Shown: in pieces, positions 44,965-57,800 of the stretch | Layout: the number at the start of each line of letters is the position of its first letter | How positions within the stretch are numbered: the stretch's first letter is position 1 | Assembly: GCA_027494015.1 (NCBI GenBank) | Contig: JAOSJP010000038.1 | Span: 129,387-193,386, forward strand | DNA length: 64,000 nt | Source: Anaerolineae bacterium | GTDB lineage: Bacteria > Chloroflexota > Anaerolineae > Aggregatilineales > Aggregatilineaceae | Reading direction: 5' to 3' | Translations under genes and position numbers: made by a program | Notes under the pieces: model-generated | Seen by the model: the letters and a program-made list of their open reading frames with translations, nothing else | Database searches by the model: none | What the model was told of the DNA's origin: nothing

Positions 44965-47079
44965 TCACATCGCGGCGCTCGCCTCTGCCGCCAGTGCCGC
45001 CAGGGGCAGGGTGAAGGTGAACGTGCTGCCCCGGCCCTCCTCGCTCTCGGCCCAGACCTGCCCGTTGTGGGCGTGGACGATCTGCTGGACGTTGTAGAGG
45101 CCCAGCCCGCTGCCGTCGAAGCGGCCCCGGTGGGCGCGGAAGAAGCGCTCGAAGAGGAAGGGCATCTGGTCGGCGGGGATGCCGATCCCTTCGTCGCTGA
45201 CGGACACGACCGCGCAGTTGCGCGCCGCGTCGCGGGTCACGCGCACGACGACAGTGCCGCCCTGCGGCGAGAACTTGACGGCGTTGCCGATCAGGTTGTC
45301 CAGGGTGCGCGTCAGGCGGTTGTAGTCGCCCTCGACCAGAAGTGGCTCCTCGGCGATCTCGGCGCGGAAGATCAGGAGCGGGCGGCTGCGATGCACGACC
45401 TGGGCCGAGGCGACGGCCTGGGCGCATAGCTCGCTCACGTCAACGGTGCCCAGTTCCAGCGTCTCGCGGCTGATCGGCTTGGCGGCCATGATGTCCTGCG
45501 TCATGCGCTCGATGGCCTTGCTGCGCCGGATGATCTGCTCCAGCACTTCCTGCTGATAGGTGGTCACCGGGCCGATGTCGCCATCGTGCATCATCCCCGC
45601 GTACCCGTAGACGATCTGCAGGGGGCTGCGCAGGTCGTGACTCACCTGATAGACCAGCTCCTTGCGCAGTGCATCCTGCGTCTGCAGGAGGGCGTTGGCC
45701 CTGGCCAGCTCGTCGGCGCGCTCGGTGGTCTGGTCGTAAAGCTGAGCGTTGCGCACGGCCACCGCGATGGCCCCGGCGATGGTCTCCAGCAGGTCAATGT
45801 CGTCCTGGGTGTAGCTGTGTGGCTCGTAGCTCTGCACGGTGATCACGCCGACGATCTCATCTTTGACCAGCAACGGCATCATCAGCACGCTGCGCGGCAT
45901 CTCGTCCTGGATGATGATCTCCGGCGGCAGCGGCTCGCTTTCGGTATCGTGCAGGATCAGCGGGCGGCGCGTGCGCAGCACCAGGCCGGTGATCCCTTCA
46001 TCCGCGCCCTGGAACTCGTCCGGGCGATGCTGGCCGAAGTCGTAGGAGCCGACGATGTGCACGACCTGGGTTTCGGCGTCCAGCAGGCCGATGAAGAAGG
46101 TTGAGGCGTCCATCAGCCCGGCGACATTCTGGTAAACCATCTCCAGCACGCTGGTCAGGTCGAGCTGGCTGATGGCCAGGCTGATCTCGTTGAGCACGCG
46201 CAGCCGCTCGGCATGGCGCTGCTCGTCCTGGTACTGGCGCGCGTTGTGCAGTGCGGCGGCGATCTGGATCGCCAGCGCGCCGACCAGCTCGGCATCTTCC
46301 TGCGAGAACTGGTCCGGTTCGGGGCTGTCCAGGTTCAGCTCGCCCAGGAACTGCCCGTGATGGACGAGCGGCGCGCCCAGCCAACTGCGAATGGGGCGGC
46401 GCGAGGGCAGCACCCGCCAGCGCGGGTCGGTGAGCGTGTCGTTGATGATCAGCGGCTGGCCGGTTTCGCGCAGGAAGCGACTGGTCTCAAGCTCTGGGGG
46501 GACTTCGCGGATCGGCGAGCGGCTGCGCTCGATGGCCTCGTTGTGCCAGCGCCGCACCTGAACGATCCTGTCGCGCTCCAGGAAGAAGATGGCGCAGCTT
46601 GAGCACGGGATCAGGCGGCGCACCTCGTGCAGCACGGTCTCCATCAGCTTCTCGACATCGAGCATAGACGAGACGGCGGCCTGAATGGCGTAGAGCGTGT
46701 CCAGCCGGTCACGCACGCGCTCGATGACGTGGTGCATCAGCAGGAACTCGTCGCGGTCTGGCAGCCGCCAGATGGTGGCGCGAATCGGGATACGCCGGCC
46801 CTCGACGGTCTGCATGGAGAGCGAGAACGTGTCGGACATGCGCTCCGGGTGGGCCAGCAGCGCGTTCCATCGCTCGCGCACAAAGCCGCGGCTCTCCGGC
46901 GCGATGAAGTCCAGCGCTCTGCCGCCGATGATGGTCTCCAGGGGATAACCGTAGTAAGCCGAGACGGTTGGCGTGGCGAAGCGAATGATGCCCCGTGCAT
47001 CCACCACGGCCAGCGCCTCGGACAGGCTGCGGGCTGGCTCCTCCGCATCAGGGGGTGAGGTGATGGCGATCTTCTCCAT
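44965..47079 (-). CDS. PAS-GAF-GAF sensor histidine kinase
   Basis: A 704-residue soluble hybrid-less kinase. PAS is at about 20-130 (VVDARGIIRFATPTVSAYYG), GAF1 about 150-285, GAF2 about 310-450. HisKA has the phospho-acceptor His481 in YQVSHDLRSPLQ. HATPase_c has LDNLIGNAVKFSPQGG, SDEGIGIP and DGSGLGLYNV. No membrane helix or receiver domain was seen. It senses a ligand or redox signal through GAF/PAS and must phosphorylate an unlinked regulator. It is 17 bases downstream of a small membrane-protein gene and may work with the KaiC-like cluster. Confidence 0.93.
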   Translation of the reverse strand: MEKIAITSPPDAEEPARSLSEALAVVDARGIIRFATPTVSAYYGYPLETIIGGRALDFIAPESRGFVRERWNALLAHPERMSDTFSLSMQTVEGRRIPIRATIWRLPDRDEFLLMHHVIERVRDRLDTLYAIQAAVSSMLDVEKLMETVLHEVRRLIPCSSCAIFFLERDRIVQVRRWHNEAIERSRSPIREVPPELETSRFLRETGQPLIINDTLTDPRWRVLPSRRPIRSWLGAPLVHHGQFLGELNLDSPEPDQFSQEDAELVGALAIQIAAALHNARQYQDEQRHAERLRVLNEISLAISQLDLTSVLEMVYQNVAGLMDASTFFIGLLDAETQVVHIVGSYDFGQHRPDEFQGADEGITGLVLRTRRPLILHDTESEPLPPEIIIQDEMPRSVLMMPLLVKDEIVGVITVQSYEPHSYTQDDIDLLETIAGAIAVAVRNAQLYDQTTERADELARANALLQTQDALRKELVYQVSHDLRSPLQIVYGYAGMMHDGDIGPVTTYQQEVLEQIIRRSKAIERMTQDIMAAKPISRETLELGTVDVSELCAQAVASAQVVHRSRPLLIFRAEIAEEPLLVEGDYNRLTRTLDNLIGNAVKFSPQGGTVVVRVTRDAARNCAVVSVSDEGIGIPADQMPFLFERFFRAHRGRFDGSGLGLYNVQQIVHAHNGQVWAESEEGRGSTFTFTLPLAALAAEASAAM

Positions 47080-47096
47080 CCTGCATCATTTCCGCG

Positions 47097-47456
47097 TCAG
47101 CCCCGCGAGCGTGGGGGAGATCTTCGCGCTTCCTGGCCCCGCACCAGCCAGCCCCAATAGCGCCAGGCAACGGCCAGCGCCAGGGTGATCGCCGCCGCCA
47201 GCGGCAGGTCGTGAGCCAGCGCCCACACCGAGTGGCCCCCCGTTGCCCGCAGCTCCGGCGTGGCGAGGCTGACGGCCAGCAGCCGGGCGATCAGCGGGGG
47301 CAGCAGCAGCGCGAGGGCAGCGTAGAAACCCCGGTAGAGCGGCGGGCGGCCCATGACCTGGCCGAACCGACGGCTGATCTGGGCCAGCACCCACAGGGCC
47401 AGCATCAGCCCCAGGGGCGCCAGCGCGCTTGCCAGAACTACCAGATCGTCCAACAT
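47097..47456 (-). CDS. Small three-helix membrane protein
   Basis: A 119-residue protein with three hydrophobic segments (VVLASALAPLGLMLALWVLA, FYAALALLLPPLIARLLAVS and LPLAAAITLALAVAWRYWGWL) and short loops. No family was recognised. It is immediately upstream of the sensor kinase and could be its membrane input partner, which is inference from adjacency only. Confidence 0.65.
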   Translation of the reverse strand: MLDDLVVLASALAPLGLMLALWVLAQISRRFGQVMGRPPLYRGFYAALALLLPPLIARLLAVSLATPELRATGGHSVWALAHDLPLAAAITLALAVAWRYWGWLVRGQEARRSPPRSRG

Positions 47457-47615
47457 GTTTGCAGCGTGCTCCGGCGGGCGCGCTTCAGATGTCGCCGGGC
47501 AACCTCACCCTCCAGCCCCCTCTGCACGTGAGAGAAAGGGTTCTTCAATTCGAAATTCGAAATTCGAAATCCGAAATTTCTCCCCACGTGTGGGTTGAGG
47601 CTGACCGCGGCGCAC

Positions 47616-47909
47616 TCAGCGCCCGCGTATCATCAGCCGGTAAATGTGCAGGCACAGCGCGCCCATCATCACACCCCCGGCGGCGGCCAGCAGATCGGCC
47701 AGCGCATCGCCAGTGAGCTGGTCGCGCATTATCTGGCGGATGAAGGCGCCGGCGAGCAGGGCGATGGCCAGGGCGAAGTAGAGATAATGCGTCCGCTCGC
47801 CGGACAGCCGCTCGTAGAAACGCGCAATGAGCGCGAGCAGCACCAGAAGCGCGCTCACGCCCAGCCAGATGTACAGGGTCACGATCTGGTGGACAGTGAT
47901 ACTGCCCAT
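47616..47909 (-). CDS. Small membrane protein
   Basis: A 97-residue protein with three predicted helices (IVTLYIWLGVSALLVLLALIA, YLYFALAIALLAGAFI and LLAAAGGVMMGALCLHIYRLM). No recognised family. It starts 34 bases after the KaiC-like gene on the same strand, so it is probably in one transcript with it. Between it and the next gene (47457-47615) lies a short AATTCGAAATTCG tandem. Confidence 0.65.
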   Translation of the reverse strand: MGSITVHQIVTLYIWLGVSALLVLLALIARFYERLSGERTHYLYFALAIALLAGAFIRQIMRDQLTGDALADLLAAAGGVMMGALCLHIYRLMIRGR

Positions 47910-47942
47910 GCGACCCTCACCTCTGCCCCGCCCGTCTGGCCC

Positions 47943-48722
47943 TCACTTTTTCCCAGGAGTCAGAAAGGCGGCGGCGAACGCTTCGGTGTGCGTCATGACC
48001 GGTGTACCACTCATGATACCGTGAGTGCCCGCAAAGCGCGACCGCACCTCCAACCCATGCGCGGTGATGGCGTACTGACGGATGTCGGTTGCGTGGGCGC
48101 TGCCGCGCTGCTTGAGCACCAGCAGCGCCTTGTGTACGGCGCTGTCAATCTCGACGTAGCGCAGGAGCAGGTAGGAGTCTGCCACGTAGGCCAGATCATC
48201 ATCGCCCTCGCTCGTCTCGCCGAGCAGGGCGGGGTTCTCGCGGGTGAGCACGGCGGTCAGGCCCATGCGCTTGAGGGCGTTGATCAGCTCGAAGCCCAAC
48301 AAGCGCAGCTCGACGGGGTTGGCGGCCAGGCGCTCGAAGTGACTGAGACTGTCCACAACCACGCGCCGCGCGCCGATCCGCTCCACCGTCGTTTCCAGCC
48401 GCCCGCGGGTGCGGCGCACGTCGGCGAGCGTCACTTCGGGGCTGGTCTGGAGCACGCGCAGCCGCCCGGCGGCCTGGTGGGTGGCGAAGTCCCAGCCGAA
48501 GTTGGCTGCGTCGCGGATGAGGTGTTCGGGGAATTCTTCGAAGGTCAGGATGATGCCCGGCTCATCGCACGCGGCGATGCCGTGCTCGATGAACTGCATG
48601 GCGAGCGTGCTCTTGCCGGTGCCGGGCGCTCCCTCGACCAGGTTGGCGGTCGCGGGCAGGAAGCCGCCTGCGAGCATCTCGTCCAGCCCGGCGATGCCTG
48701 TGGGGACGCGGGGCACGCTCAT
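47943..48722 (-). CDS. KaiC-like RecA-fold ATPase, single domain
   Basis: A 259-residue ATPase: VPTGIAGLDEMLAGGFLP, Walker [10 protein letters not shown] (31-39), catalytic Glu pair in TFEEFPEHLIRDA, and Walker B RRVVVDSLSHFERL. These are typical of KaiC-family proteins outside the circadian clock. Single-domain KaiC homologues in archaea and some bacteria are linked with signal transduction. The start overlaps the preceding gene by 4 bases (ATGA), implying coupled translation with the winged-helix protein. Confidence 0.88.
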   Translation of the reverse strand: MSVPRVPTGIAGLDEMLAGGFLPATANLVEGAPGTGKSTLAMQFIEHGIAACDEPGIILTFEEFPEHLIRDAANFGWDFATHQAAGRLRVLQTSPEVTLADVRRTRGRLETTVERIGARRVVVDSLSHFERLAANPVELRLLGFELINALKRMGLTAVLTRENPALLGETSEGDDDLAYVADSYLLLRYVEIDSAVHKALLVLKQRGSAHATDIRQYAITAHGLEVRSRFAGTHGIMSGTPVMTHTEAFAAAFLTPGKK

Positions 48723-49111
48723 GGCCGCTCCCTTTCGCGGCGCAGGCTGCGAATGATGTGGTAGATTGCCTTGACGCGGAACTGGCGGTTGTCGCAGGCC
48801 CGCACGAAGCTGTCAATGAGGGAGACTGTGCCCGCGTCGGCGGTCAGCGTATAGACGCGCAGATCGGCCAGTGTCTCCGCTTCCAGCACGCGGTCCTGGG
48901 TCAGTTGGCGCAGCTCCGGCTCGACCACGCGCACGTCGCGCCCGATGTAGCGGGCGAGGTTGTCGGCGGTGTCGGCGGTGTGAGGGTTGGCGTGGAAGAA
49001 GCGCACCACATCCCACTTGATGAAGGTGTTGACGCGCGTGCGCAGCAGGTCCAGCAGGTGCGGATCCATGTCGTCCATCAACTGCGCGGCGTCGTCCTGA
49101 TCGTCTGCCAT
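48719..49111 (-). CDS. Winged-helix-like protein coupled to the KaiC-like ATPase
   Basis: A 130-residue protein. Its middle (about 25-90, VVRFFHANPHTADTADNLARYIGRDVRVVEPELRQLTQDRVLEAETL...) has the helix-helix-helix-wing pattern of a MarR/ArsR-like DNA-binding domain. The C-terminal helix is FRVKAIYHIIRSLRRERE. It may bind DNA or be an adaptor for the ATPase. ATG 49111 has GGAGACC upstream; the longer frame adds a leader without similarity. It is the first gene of the cluster after secA. Confidence 0.7.
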   Translation of the reverse strand: MADDQDDAAQLMDDMDPHLLDLLRTRVNTFIKWDVVRFFHANPHTADTADNLARYIGRDVRVVEPELRQLTQDRVLEAETLADLRVYTLTADAGTVSLIDSFVRACDNRQFRVKAIYHIIRSLRRERERP

Positions 49112-49175
49112 CCAGGTCTCCCACAAATGTACCACTGCTGGCCCTGGGCCAAGCGCCAGGACTGTAACCTTGCCG

Positions 49176-52115
<2,940 letters not shown>

Positions 52116-52206
52116 TACTACCTCACGCAGGCGAGACGGCGCAAGGGCGCGGTCCCGCCATACACTACACGTCGAACGTGCTCAGGGCTGCGGATGGTGC
52201 GGACGG

Positions 52207-52236
52207 ATTATACCATAGACGGGGTAGGGCGGTTAA
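52207..52236 (-). promoter_or_regulatory. Possible promoter of secA
   Basis: On the minus strand TTAACC (52231-52236), 18 bases, TATAAT (52207-52212). It leaves a leader of about 85 bases before ATG 52115. The -10 is perfect and the -35 partial. Confidence 0.5.
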
Positions 52237-52323
52237 CCGTGCGTGGTGTGGAGCGTCTACGCCTCTGTGGTTTGGAGAAACCCGCCTGTAGATTCGGGCG
52301 GGGACAGGACCCTTCTCCAGTGG

Positions 52324-53361
52324 CTAAGGGGGCGGCACGGGGCCGTCACCGCAGGCAGCGGCGACCAATGCGCGGACAGCGCCCGCCGGGTCTAGCTCGC
52401 GGGCGACAACGCGACGCACCGTCTCGGCCAGCGTTGCCGGGTCGTGGGCGGCCAGCAAGCGGGCCAGCAGCGCCTCGCGCAGCCGGGCGAGTAGCTCGGC
52501 CTCGACGCGCTGGCGCTCGCGCTCGGCGATCTCCCCGCTGCTGTGCAGGTGCGCGCGGTGCCGGTCGAGGGCGGCCAGCACGTCGGCGATACCCGTGTGC
52601 TCGGTGGCGACGGTCTCGATGACGGGCACAGTCCAGGTGTCGGCGGCGAGCGTTTCCAGCGGGGCGGGCAGCAGCCCCGCGCTGTGATGCCCGGCGTTGC
52701 GCAGGCGGTGGCCCAGCTCGAGCATGGCGCGCAGGGCGCGGACGGTGTTCTGCGCGCCGGGGCGGTCGGCTTTGTTCACCACCAGGATGTCGGCGATCTC
52801 CAGGATGCCCGCCTTGATCGCCTGCACGTCGTCGCCCAGACCCGGCGCGTCCACCACGATCGTCGTGTGAGCCATGCGCGCGATGTCCACCTCGCTTTGT
52901 CCGGCGCCGACCGTCTCGATGAGGACGACGGCGAAGCCCGCCGCGTCCAGCACGCGCGCCACGTCGCTGGTTGCTGCGGCCAGCCCGCCCAGGCTGCCGC
53001 GCGAGGCCATGCTGCGGATGAACACGCCGCCGTCACCGGCCAGGTCGGTCATGCGCACCCGGTCGCCGAGCACGGCCCCGCCACTGAACGGGCTGCTGGG
53101 GTCTACGGCGACAATGCCCACCGTCTGCCCGCGCTGGCGTAAAGCCAGGGCCAGCGCGTTGACCAGGGTGGACTTGCCCGTGCCAGGCGCGCCGGTCACG
53201 CCGATGAGAGTCGCCCGCCCCGTGTGCGGATGCAGCCGGGCCAACGCTTCCAGGGCGTCGGGCGCGCGGTTCTCGACGCGCGTGATCAGCCGGGCCAGGG
53301 CGCGGCGGTCGCCGCTCAGCACGGGGGCGATCAGGTCGGCGGAGACGGAAGCCGGCGTCAT
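52324..53361 (-). CDS. meaB: MeaB/ArgK-type G3E GTPase, B12 mutase chaperone
   Basis: A 345-residue GTPase: Walker A GAPGTGKS (57-64), [49 protein letters not shown] (switch region) and NKADRPG. It gates cobalamin loading and repairs or protects adenosylcobalamin-dependent mutases. Its start overlaps the B12-subunit gene by 4 bases (53358-53361), so the two are translationally coupled, as in many mutase operons. The long open frame to 53841 covers the B12 gene in another frame; ATG 53361 is the real start. Confidence 0.93.
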   Translation of the reverse strand: MTPASVSADLIAPVLSGDRRALARLITRVENRAPDALEALARLHPHTGRATLIGVTGAPGTGKSTLVNALALALRQRGQTVGIVAVDPSSPFSGGAVLGDRVRMTDLAGDGGVFIRSMASRGSLGGLAAATSDVARVLDAAGFAVVLIETVGAGQSEVDIARMAHTTIVVDAPGLGDDVQAIKAGILEIADILVVNKADRPGAQNTVRALRAMLELGHRLRNAGHHSAGLLPAPLETLAADTWTVPVIETVATEHTGIADVLAALDRHRAHLHSSGEIAERERQRVEAELLARLREALLARLLAAHDPATLAETVRRVVARELDPAGAVRALVAAACGDGPVPPP

Positions 53362-53765
53362 GCGGACGGGGTGGCCAGGGCGGCGCGGATGAAGCGCACG
53401 ATGTCGTCGGTGTTGGTGCCAGGGCCGAACACGGCGCTGACGCCTTGCGCGCGCAGCGCGGAGATGTCGTCGTCGGGGATGATGCCGCCAACGAGCACCA
53501 GCACATCGCCCAGACCAGCGGCTCGCAATTGCTCGATGATGCGCGGGATGAGGGCCATGTGCGCGCCGCTGAGGATGGAGAGGCCCACGACCTGCACATC
53601 CTCCTGCAGCGCGGCTTCGGCGATCATCTCCGGCGTCTGGCGCAGGCCGGTGTAGATCACTTCCATGCCGGCATCGCGCAGCGCCCGCGCGATCACTTTG
53701 GCACCCCGGTCGTGCCCGTCCAGGCCGGGCTTGGCGATCAGCACGCGAATCTTCTCGTCGCTCAT
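53358..53765 (-). CDS. Cobalamin-binding subunit of acyl-CoA mutase
   Basis: A 135-residue Rossmann-like B12 domain with [14 protein letters not shown], i.e. the DxHxxG motif (Asp16, His18, Gly21) whose His coordinates cobalt. [39 protein letters not shown] and [12 protein letters not shown] also match the mutase small-subunit pattern. It must pair with a large subunit; the candidates are 1759-3438 (Phe/Gln pocket) and 60948-62621 (Tyr/Arg pocket). AGCCGCC-type leader; a TATAAT box lies at 53840-53845 on the minus strand. It is complete and coupled to meaB. Confidence 0.93.
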   Translation of the reverse strand: MSDEKIRVLIAKPGLDGHDRGAKVIARALRDAGMEVIYTGLRQTPEMIAEAALQEDVQVVGLSILSGAHMALIPRIIEQLRAAGLGDVLVLVGGIIPDDDISALRAQGVSAVFGPGTNTDDIVRFIRAALATPSA

Positions 53766-53894
53766 GGCGGTTGGCTGGCTCCGTGTAAGCGTTCGTTGCG
53801 GGTGATGTGGGCTGGCTGACGAGCGGCCCACTAGAGGTCATTATACCGGAAACGGGGGTCGGCGCGCAGGAGGGTGCTCGAACCGGGCGAGTGG

Positions 53895-54446
53895 TCAGCC
53901 CGCGAAGATGTCCTGCACAGCCAGTCGGAGGCCGGGGAGCACGTCCCCGCCATCCAGCGTCCCGTCCACGCGCACCGTCTTGCCGGCGCGACCTGGCGCG
54001 TAGACTTCTACAAGCTGCCTCTCCGGGTCAACGATCCACACGGTCGTACCGGCGGTCAGGTAGTTGACCACCTTGAGGCGCATCTCGTGGGGTGTGTTGG
54101 AGGGCGGCAGAACTTCGACGGCCAGAGCGGGCGCGATGGGGCTGTAGGCGCGCTCCGACGGCGCGGCCTGGCGGGATGCGGGCACGAATGCCACATCGGG
54201 GATGTAGCGCTCGCCCACGATCTCATAGCCGCCGTCCGCGCCGGTGACCAGCCCTGCGATGTTGTTGGTACGCAGGTGGAGCTTGAGGAAGAACCCAACG
54301 TTGTAGGCGATGGCGGACGCACGCTGGCTGGATACCACTTCGACCACTTCTCCCCCGATATACTCAAAGAGTCGGTCGGCGTGTTCCGGTCGCCCGACGA
54401 ACTCATCGAACTCCTCAACACTCATGCGCTGCGTCTGTACGGTCAT
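53895..54446 (-). CDS. Uma2 family (DUF820) PD-(D/E)XK nuclease-like protein
   Basis: A 183-residue protein of normal Uma2 size: MSVEEFDEFVGRPEHADRLFEY, the GERYIPDVAFVP motif Asp, LAVEVLPPSNTPHEMRLKVV with the Glu/Lys site, and TVWIVDPERQLVEVY. It is likely an orphan nuclease-fold protein with no established role. It is more compact than the homologue at 17370. It lies near the B12/meaB pair but is separated from it by its own gap. Confidence 0.88.
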   Translation of the reverse strand: MTVQTQRMSVEEFDEFVGRPEHADRLFEYIGGEVVEVVSSQRASAIAYNVGFFLKLHLRTNNIAGLVTGADGGYEIVGERYIPDVAFVPASRQAAPSERAYSPIAPALAVEVLPPSNTPHEMRLKVVNYLTAGTTVWIVDPERQLVEVYAPGRAGKTVRVDGTLDGGDVLPGLRLAVQDIFAG

Positions 54447-54516
54447 GATCCTTTGCCTCTGCCTGTCTCATGTATGATTGTAGCGCAATTCCGTTTTTTG
54501 TTCCCCCCTGTTCGCT

Positions 54517-54682
54517 GGCAGGTGCGTGCAAAGGTTGTCAGCGACTCGCCAGGGCGCAGGACAGTCACCTCACCCCCGGCTTCGCTACGCTCGGCCTGCC
54601 CCCTCTCCGCTGCGGAGAGCGGGGGTGAGGTAAACCAGGGCGCAGCAGAGCAGCGCCCCTACCTGCCAGGTTTTGCTCGCGC
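54517..54682. repeat. Composite palindromic element with GTGCAAA arms
   Basis: The left end is CAGGTGCGTGCAAAGGTTGTC, a shortened core spans 54563-54634, then GGGCGCAGCAGAGCAGCGCCC and the right end AGGTTTTGCTCGCGC. It fills much of the 54447-54861 gap. The rest holds an ACTTTGGAAGTC palindrome remnant, a GCGCTCTCTGCGCC repeat piece and a TACAAT box near 54807. Confidence 0.75.
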
Positions 54683-54861
54683 CCGGTAGAACAAGACTTT
54701 GGAAGTCTGCCGCTCCTGCTCTTCTCTGCGCTCTCTGCGCCTCAGCGGTGAGGCTGTGCCCCAAAAGCCAGGCCCACACACCCGGCGCGCGATGGCCGAT
54801 GTGTGCTACAATGCGGGCAAAGTCCTCCAAGTGTGCTGCTGGATATATGCGGAGCAGTGTG

Positions 54862-57800
54862 ATGCAGGCAAGCTCAACTCCCCGGCTGACCATTCGCGGG
54901 CTGGCACCGGCGCTCGCTGCCGTCGGGCTGCTGATCGCCGGCTTGCTGCTCCTCGTCTACGCGGCCTCGGCTGCCGCCTGGCTGGATCGTCCGTTCCTGG
55001 GCGTGCTCGTGGGGCGCGACCTGACCGTTGGCCCGGCGAAGTCGCTGGCGGGCGCGGAGTGGCCCGCGCTCGAGGCCGGGCTGCGCCAGGGCGACCGCCT
55101 CACCGCGCTGGACGGCGCAGACCTGGAGGCGGTGCCCGCCGCCGAGCGGCTGGGCGCGCTGTTCGACCTGCTGGCCGAGCGCGCTCCCGGCGACAGCGTG
55201 ACCGTGCGCTTCGAGCGCGCGGGCGGGGCGGTGCCCGCCGGAGCGCAGTGCGCTGCCCCGGCGACTCCCGGCGGCGCGCGCACCTGCACCCTGGGCGTGA
55301 CGCTGGCCGACTTCCCCGCTGGTGACTTCGCGGCCTACTTCGCCCCTGGCTGGATCGCCGGCGCGATCCTGTGGGCGCTGGCGGCGCTGATCCTGGTCCA
55401 TCGGCGGACCAGCCCGCTCGCGCAGATCGTCACGCTGGTGACGGCGGCGTTCGTTGTGCTCGTCGCCGGGCAGTTCGCCGCGCTGACGGCGCAGAGCGCC
55501 GCCTGGCCCTGGGTGGTGGCCCTGGCGCTGAGCGGCGGGCTGCTGGTCGTGCTGGCGTTGGAGATGCCCTATCGCCTGGCCGCCGTCGAGCAGATGCCCG
55601 CGCTGGGCGTGGCTCCGGCGGTGGCAGGGCTGGCCATCGGCGCGGCGAGCGCCACGCTTTTCGCTGCCCACGATCCAGACACGAGCCGCCTGGGGCTGGG
55701 CCTGGCCCTGGGGGCGCACGTGCTCGGCGGCGCGATCCTGCTGGCGGTGCTGCTGTGGCGGCGGGGACGGGCGTCGTCGCTGGCGGCGCGCAGTCAGAGC
55801 ACGATCCTGGCCTTCGGCGCGCTGCTGGCGCTGCTCCCGCTCGCAGCGTGGCTGGTCGCGCTGATCGTTTCCGGGGCGGGGGTGCCGGCGCTGGCCGTGC
55901 TCACGCAGACTCTCCCCGCGCTGCTGCCGCTCAGCGCCCTGTTCGCCGTCGCCCAGGGCGGACAACTGGACACCGACCGCCTCGCGGCGCGCGCCGGACT
56001 CTACGCGGCGCTGCTGGCCCTGCTCACGCTGAGCTACTTCGTGCTGGTGGCGGGCGTAGCCGCCTTGCTGGGCCGCTCGCTGCGCGATCTGGCCGTCAGC
56101 CCGGCGCTGATCGTGCTGGCGATCTTCGGCGTGGCGCTGGCCATCAATCCGTTGCGCCAGAGCGTGCAGCGCCGCATAGACGCGGTGTATTACCGCGCCC
56201 GCAGCGCCCATCAGCCGCTGCTGGAGGAGTTCTCGCGCCAGGTGACGAGCGCCGTCGGGCTGGATCAGGTGGCGCGGCTGCTGGTGCGCGCGCTGGAAGC
56301 GGGGCTGGCCCCGGCGCACGTTGTCCTGTTCGTGCGCGACGCCGCGGCGAGCGACTACCGCCCGCGCCCCGACCCGGCGACGGGCCAGCGCCTGACCGAC
56401 GTGGTCTTCGGCGCGGAGAGCGGGCTGGCGCGCCACCTGCGCGCGCGGCCCGGCCTGCTGTATCTCGAAGAAGGGCGCCCACTGCCGCTGGAAGTGGTGG
56501 GCAGCCGGGCGAGCCTGGCCGTGCTGGGCGCGCCGGTCATGGTGGGCCTGGGCGGGCAGAAGGGGCTGAACGCCATTCTCGCCATCGGCCCGCGCAGGGG
56601 CGGCGCGCCCTATGGCTACGAAGACCTGCGCTTCATCGAGAGCCTGAGCGACCAGGTGGCCCTGGCCGTCGAGCGGGCGCAGGCGGTGGACGACCTGGAG
56701 CGCCGCGTCCGCGTGCAGGATGTGCTCAGCCAGGTCAGCCGCGCGCTGAACTTTGCCATTGACCTCGACACGCTGCTGGAGTTGATTTACGCCCAGACGC
56801 GGCGCGTGATTGACGCGCCGGTGTTCGCCATCGCCCTGCGCGACGCGAGCACCAACACGCTGCATTACGTGTTCTACAACGAGGGCGAAGATCGCGTGCT
56901 TGCTCTGGAAGAGCGGCGCTGGCCCCTCGGCCCCGATCTGATCAGCGAGGTGGTGCGGGCGCAACAGCCGCTGCGCACTGACGACTACGCGCGCGAGTCC
57001 TTGCGCCGCGACGCCAGCACGCCGCCGGACAATCCCCGGCTCAAGGCGTGGCTGGGCGTCCCGCTGCTGGCGGACACGGGCGGCGGCGTGCTCGGCGTGA
57101 TGATCACAGCGTTGACCGGGGCGGGCATCGCCTTCAGCGACGAGCAGCAAGACCTGTTCGTGGATATTGCGAACCTGGCCGCCAGCGCCCTAGACAAGCT
57201 CCAGCTTTTCGACAAGATGCAGCAGCGCGCCCGCCAGCTCGCCGCCATCAACGAGATCGCCAACCAGCTTGCCTCAGAGATGGGCAACGTAGACCGGCTG
57301 CTGAGCCTGATCACCGAGAACGCCGTGCAAATCCTGGAGTCGGAGGCGGGGACGCTGCTGCTGGTGGACGAGAACGCGGGCAACCTGGAGGTGCGCGTTG
57401 TTGTCGGCGGCGACCAGAACCAGGTGGGCGCGCGCCTGCCGCTGAACGAGGGGCTGGCCGGCGAGACGGTACAGCGCGGCGCGCCGATCATCGCCAACGC
57501 GCCAGCGCCCGACGCCGGGATGGATGGCGCGCCCGGTGCGATCCTATCCGTGCCCCTGCTGGCCAGCGGGCTGGCCATCGGCGTGCTGCAAGTGCGCGAC
57601 AAGCGCGGCGGCGCGGTCTTCGGCCCCGAAGACGCCGACATGCTCTCGACCTTCGCCGGGCAGGCCGCCGTCGCCATCGAGAACGCGCGCCTGTTCGACA
57701 TGACCGACCAGCAGCTTGCGCTGCGCGTGCAGGAGCTGGACACGATGCAGCGCATTGACTACGAGCTGAACCGCACGCTCGATCTGCGGCGCGTGGTGGA

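Noticed and set aside
54874..57150. 758-codon minus-strand frame
   Set aside because: It is antisense to the kinase gene with clear HisKA/HATPase motifs, and is Gln/Arg/His-rich low complexity.
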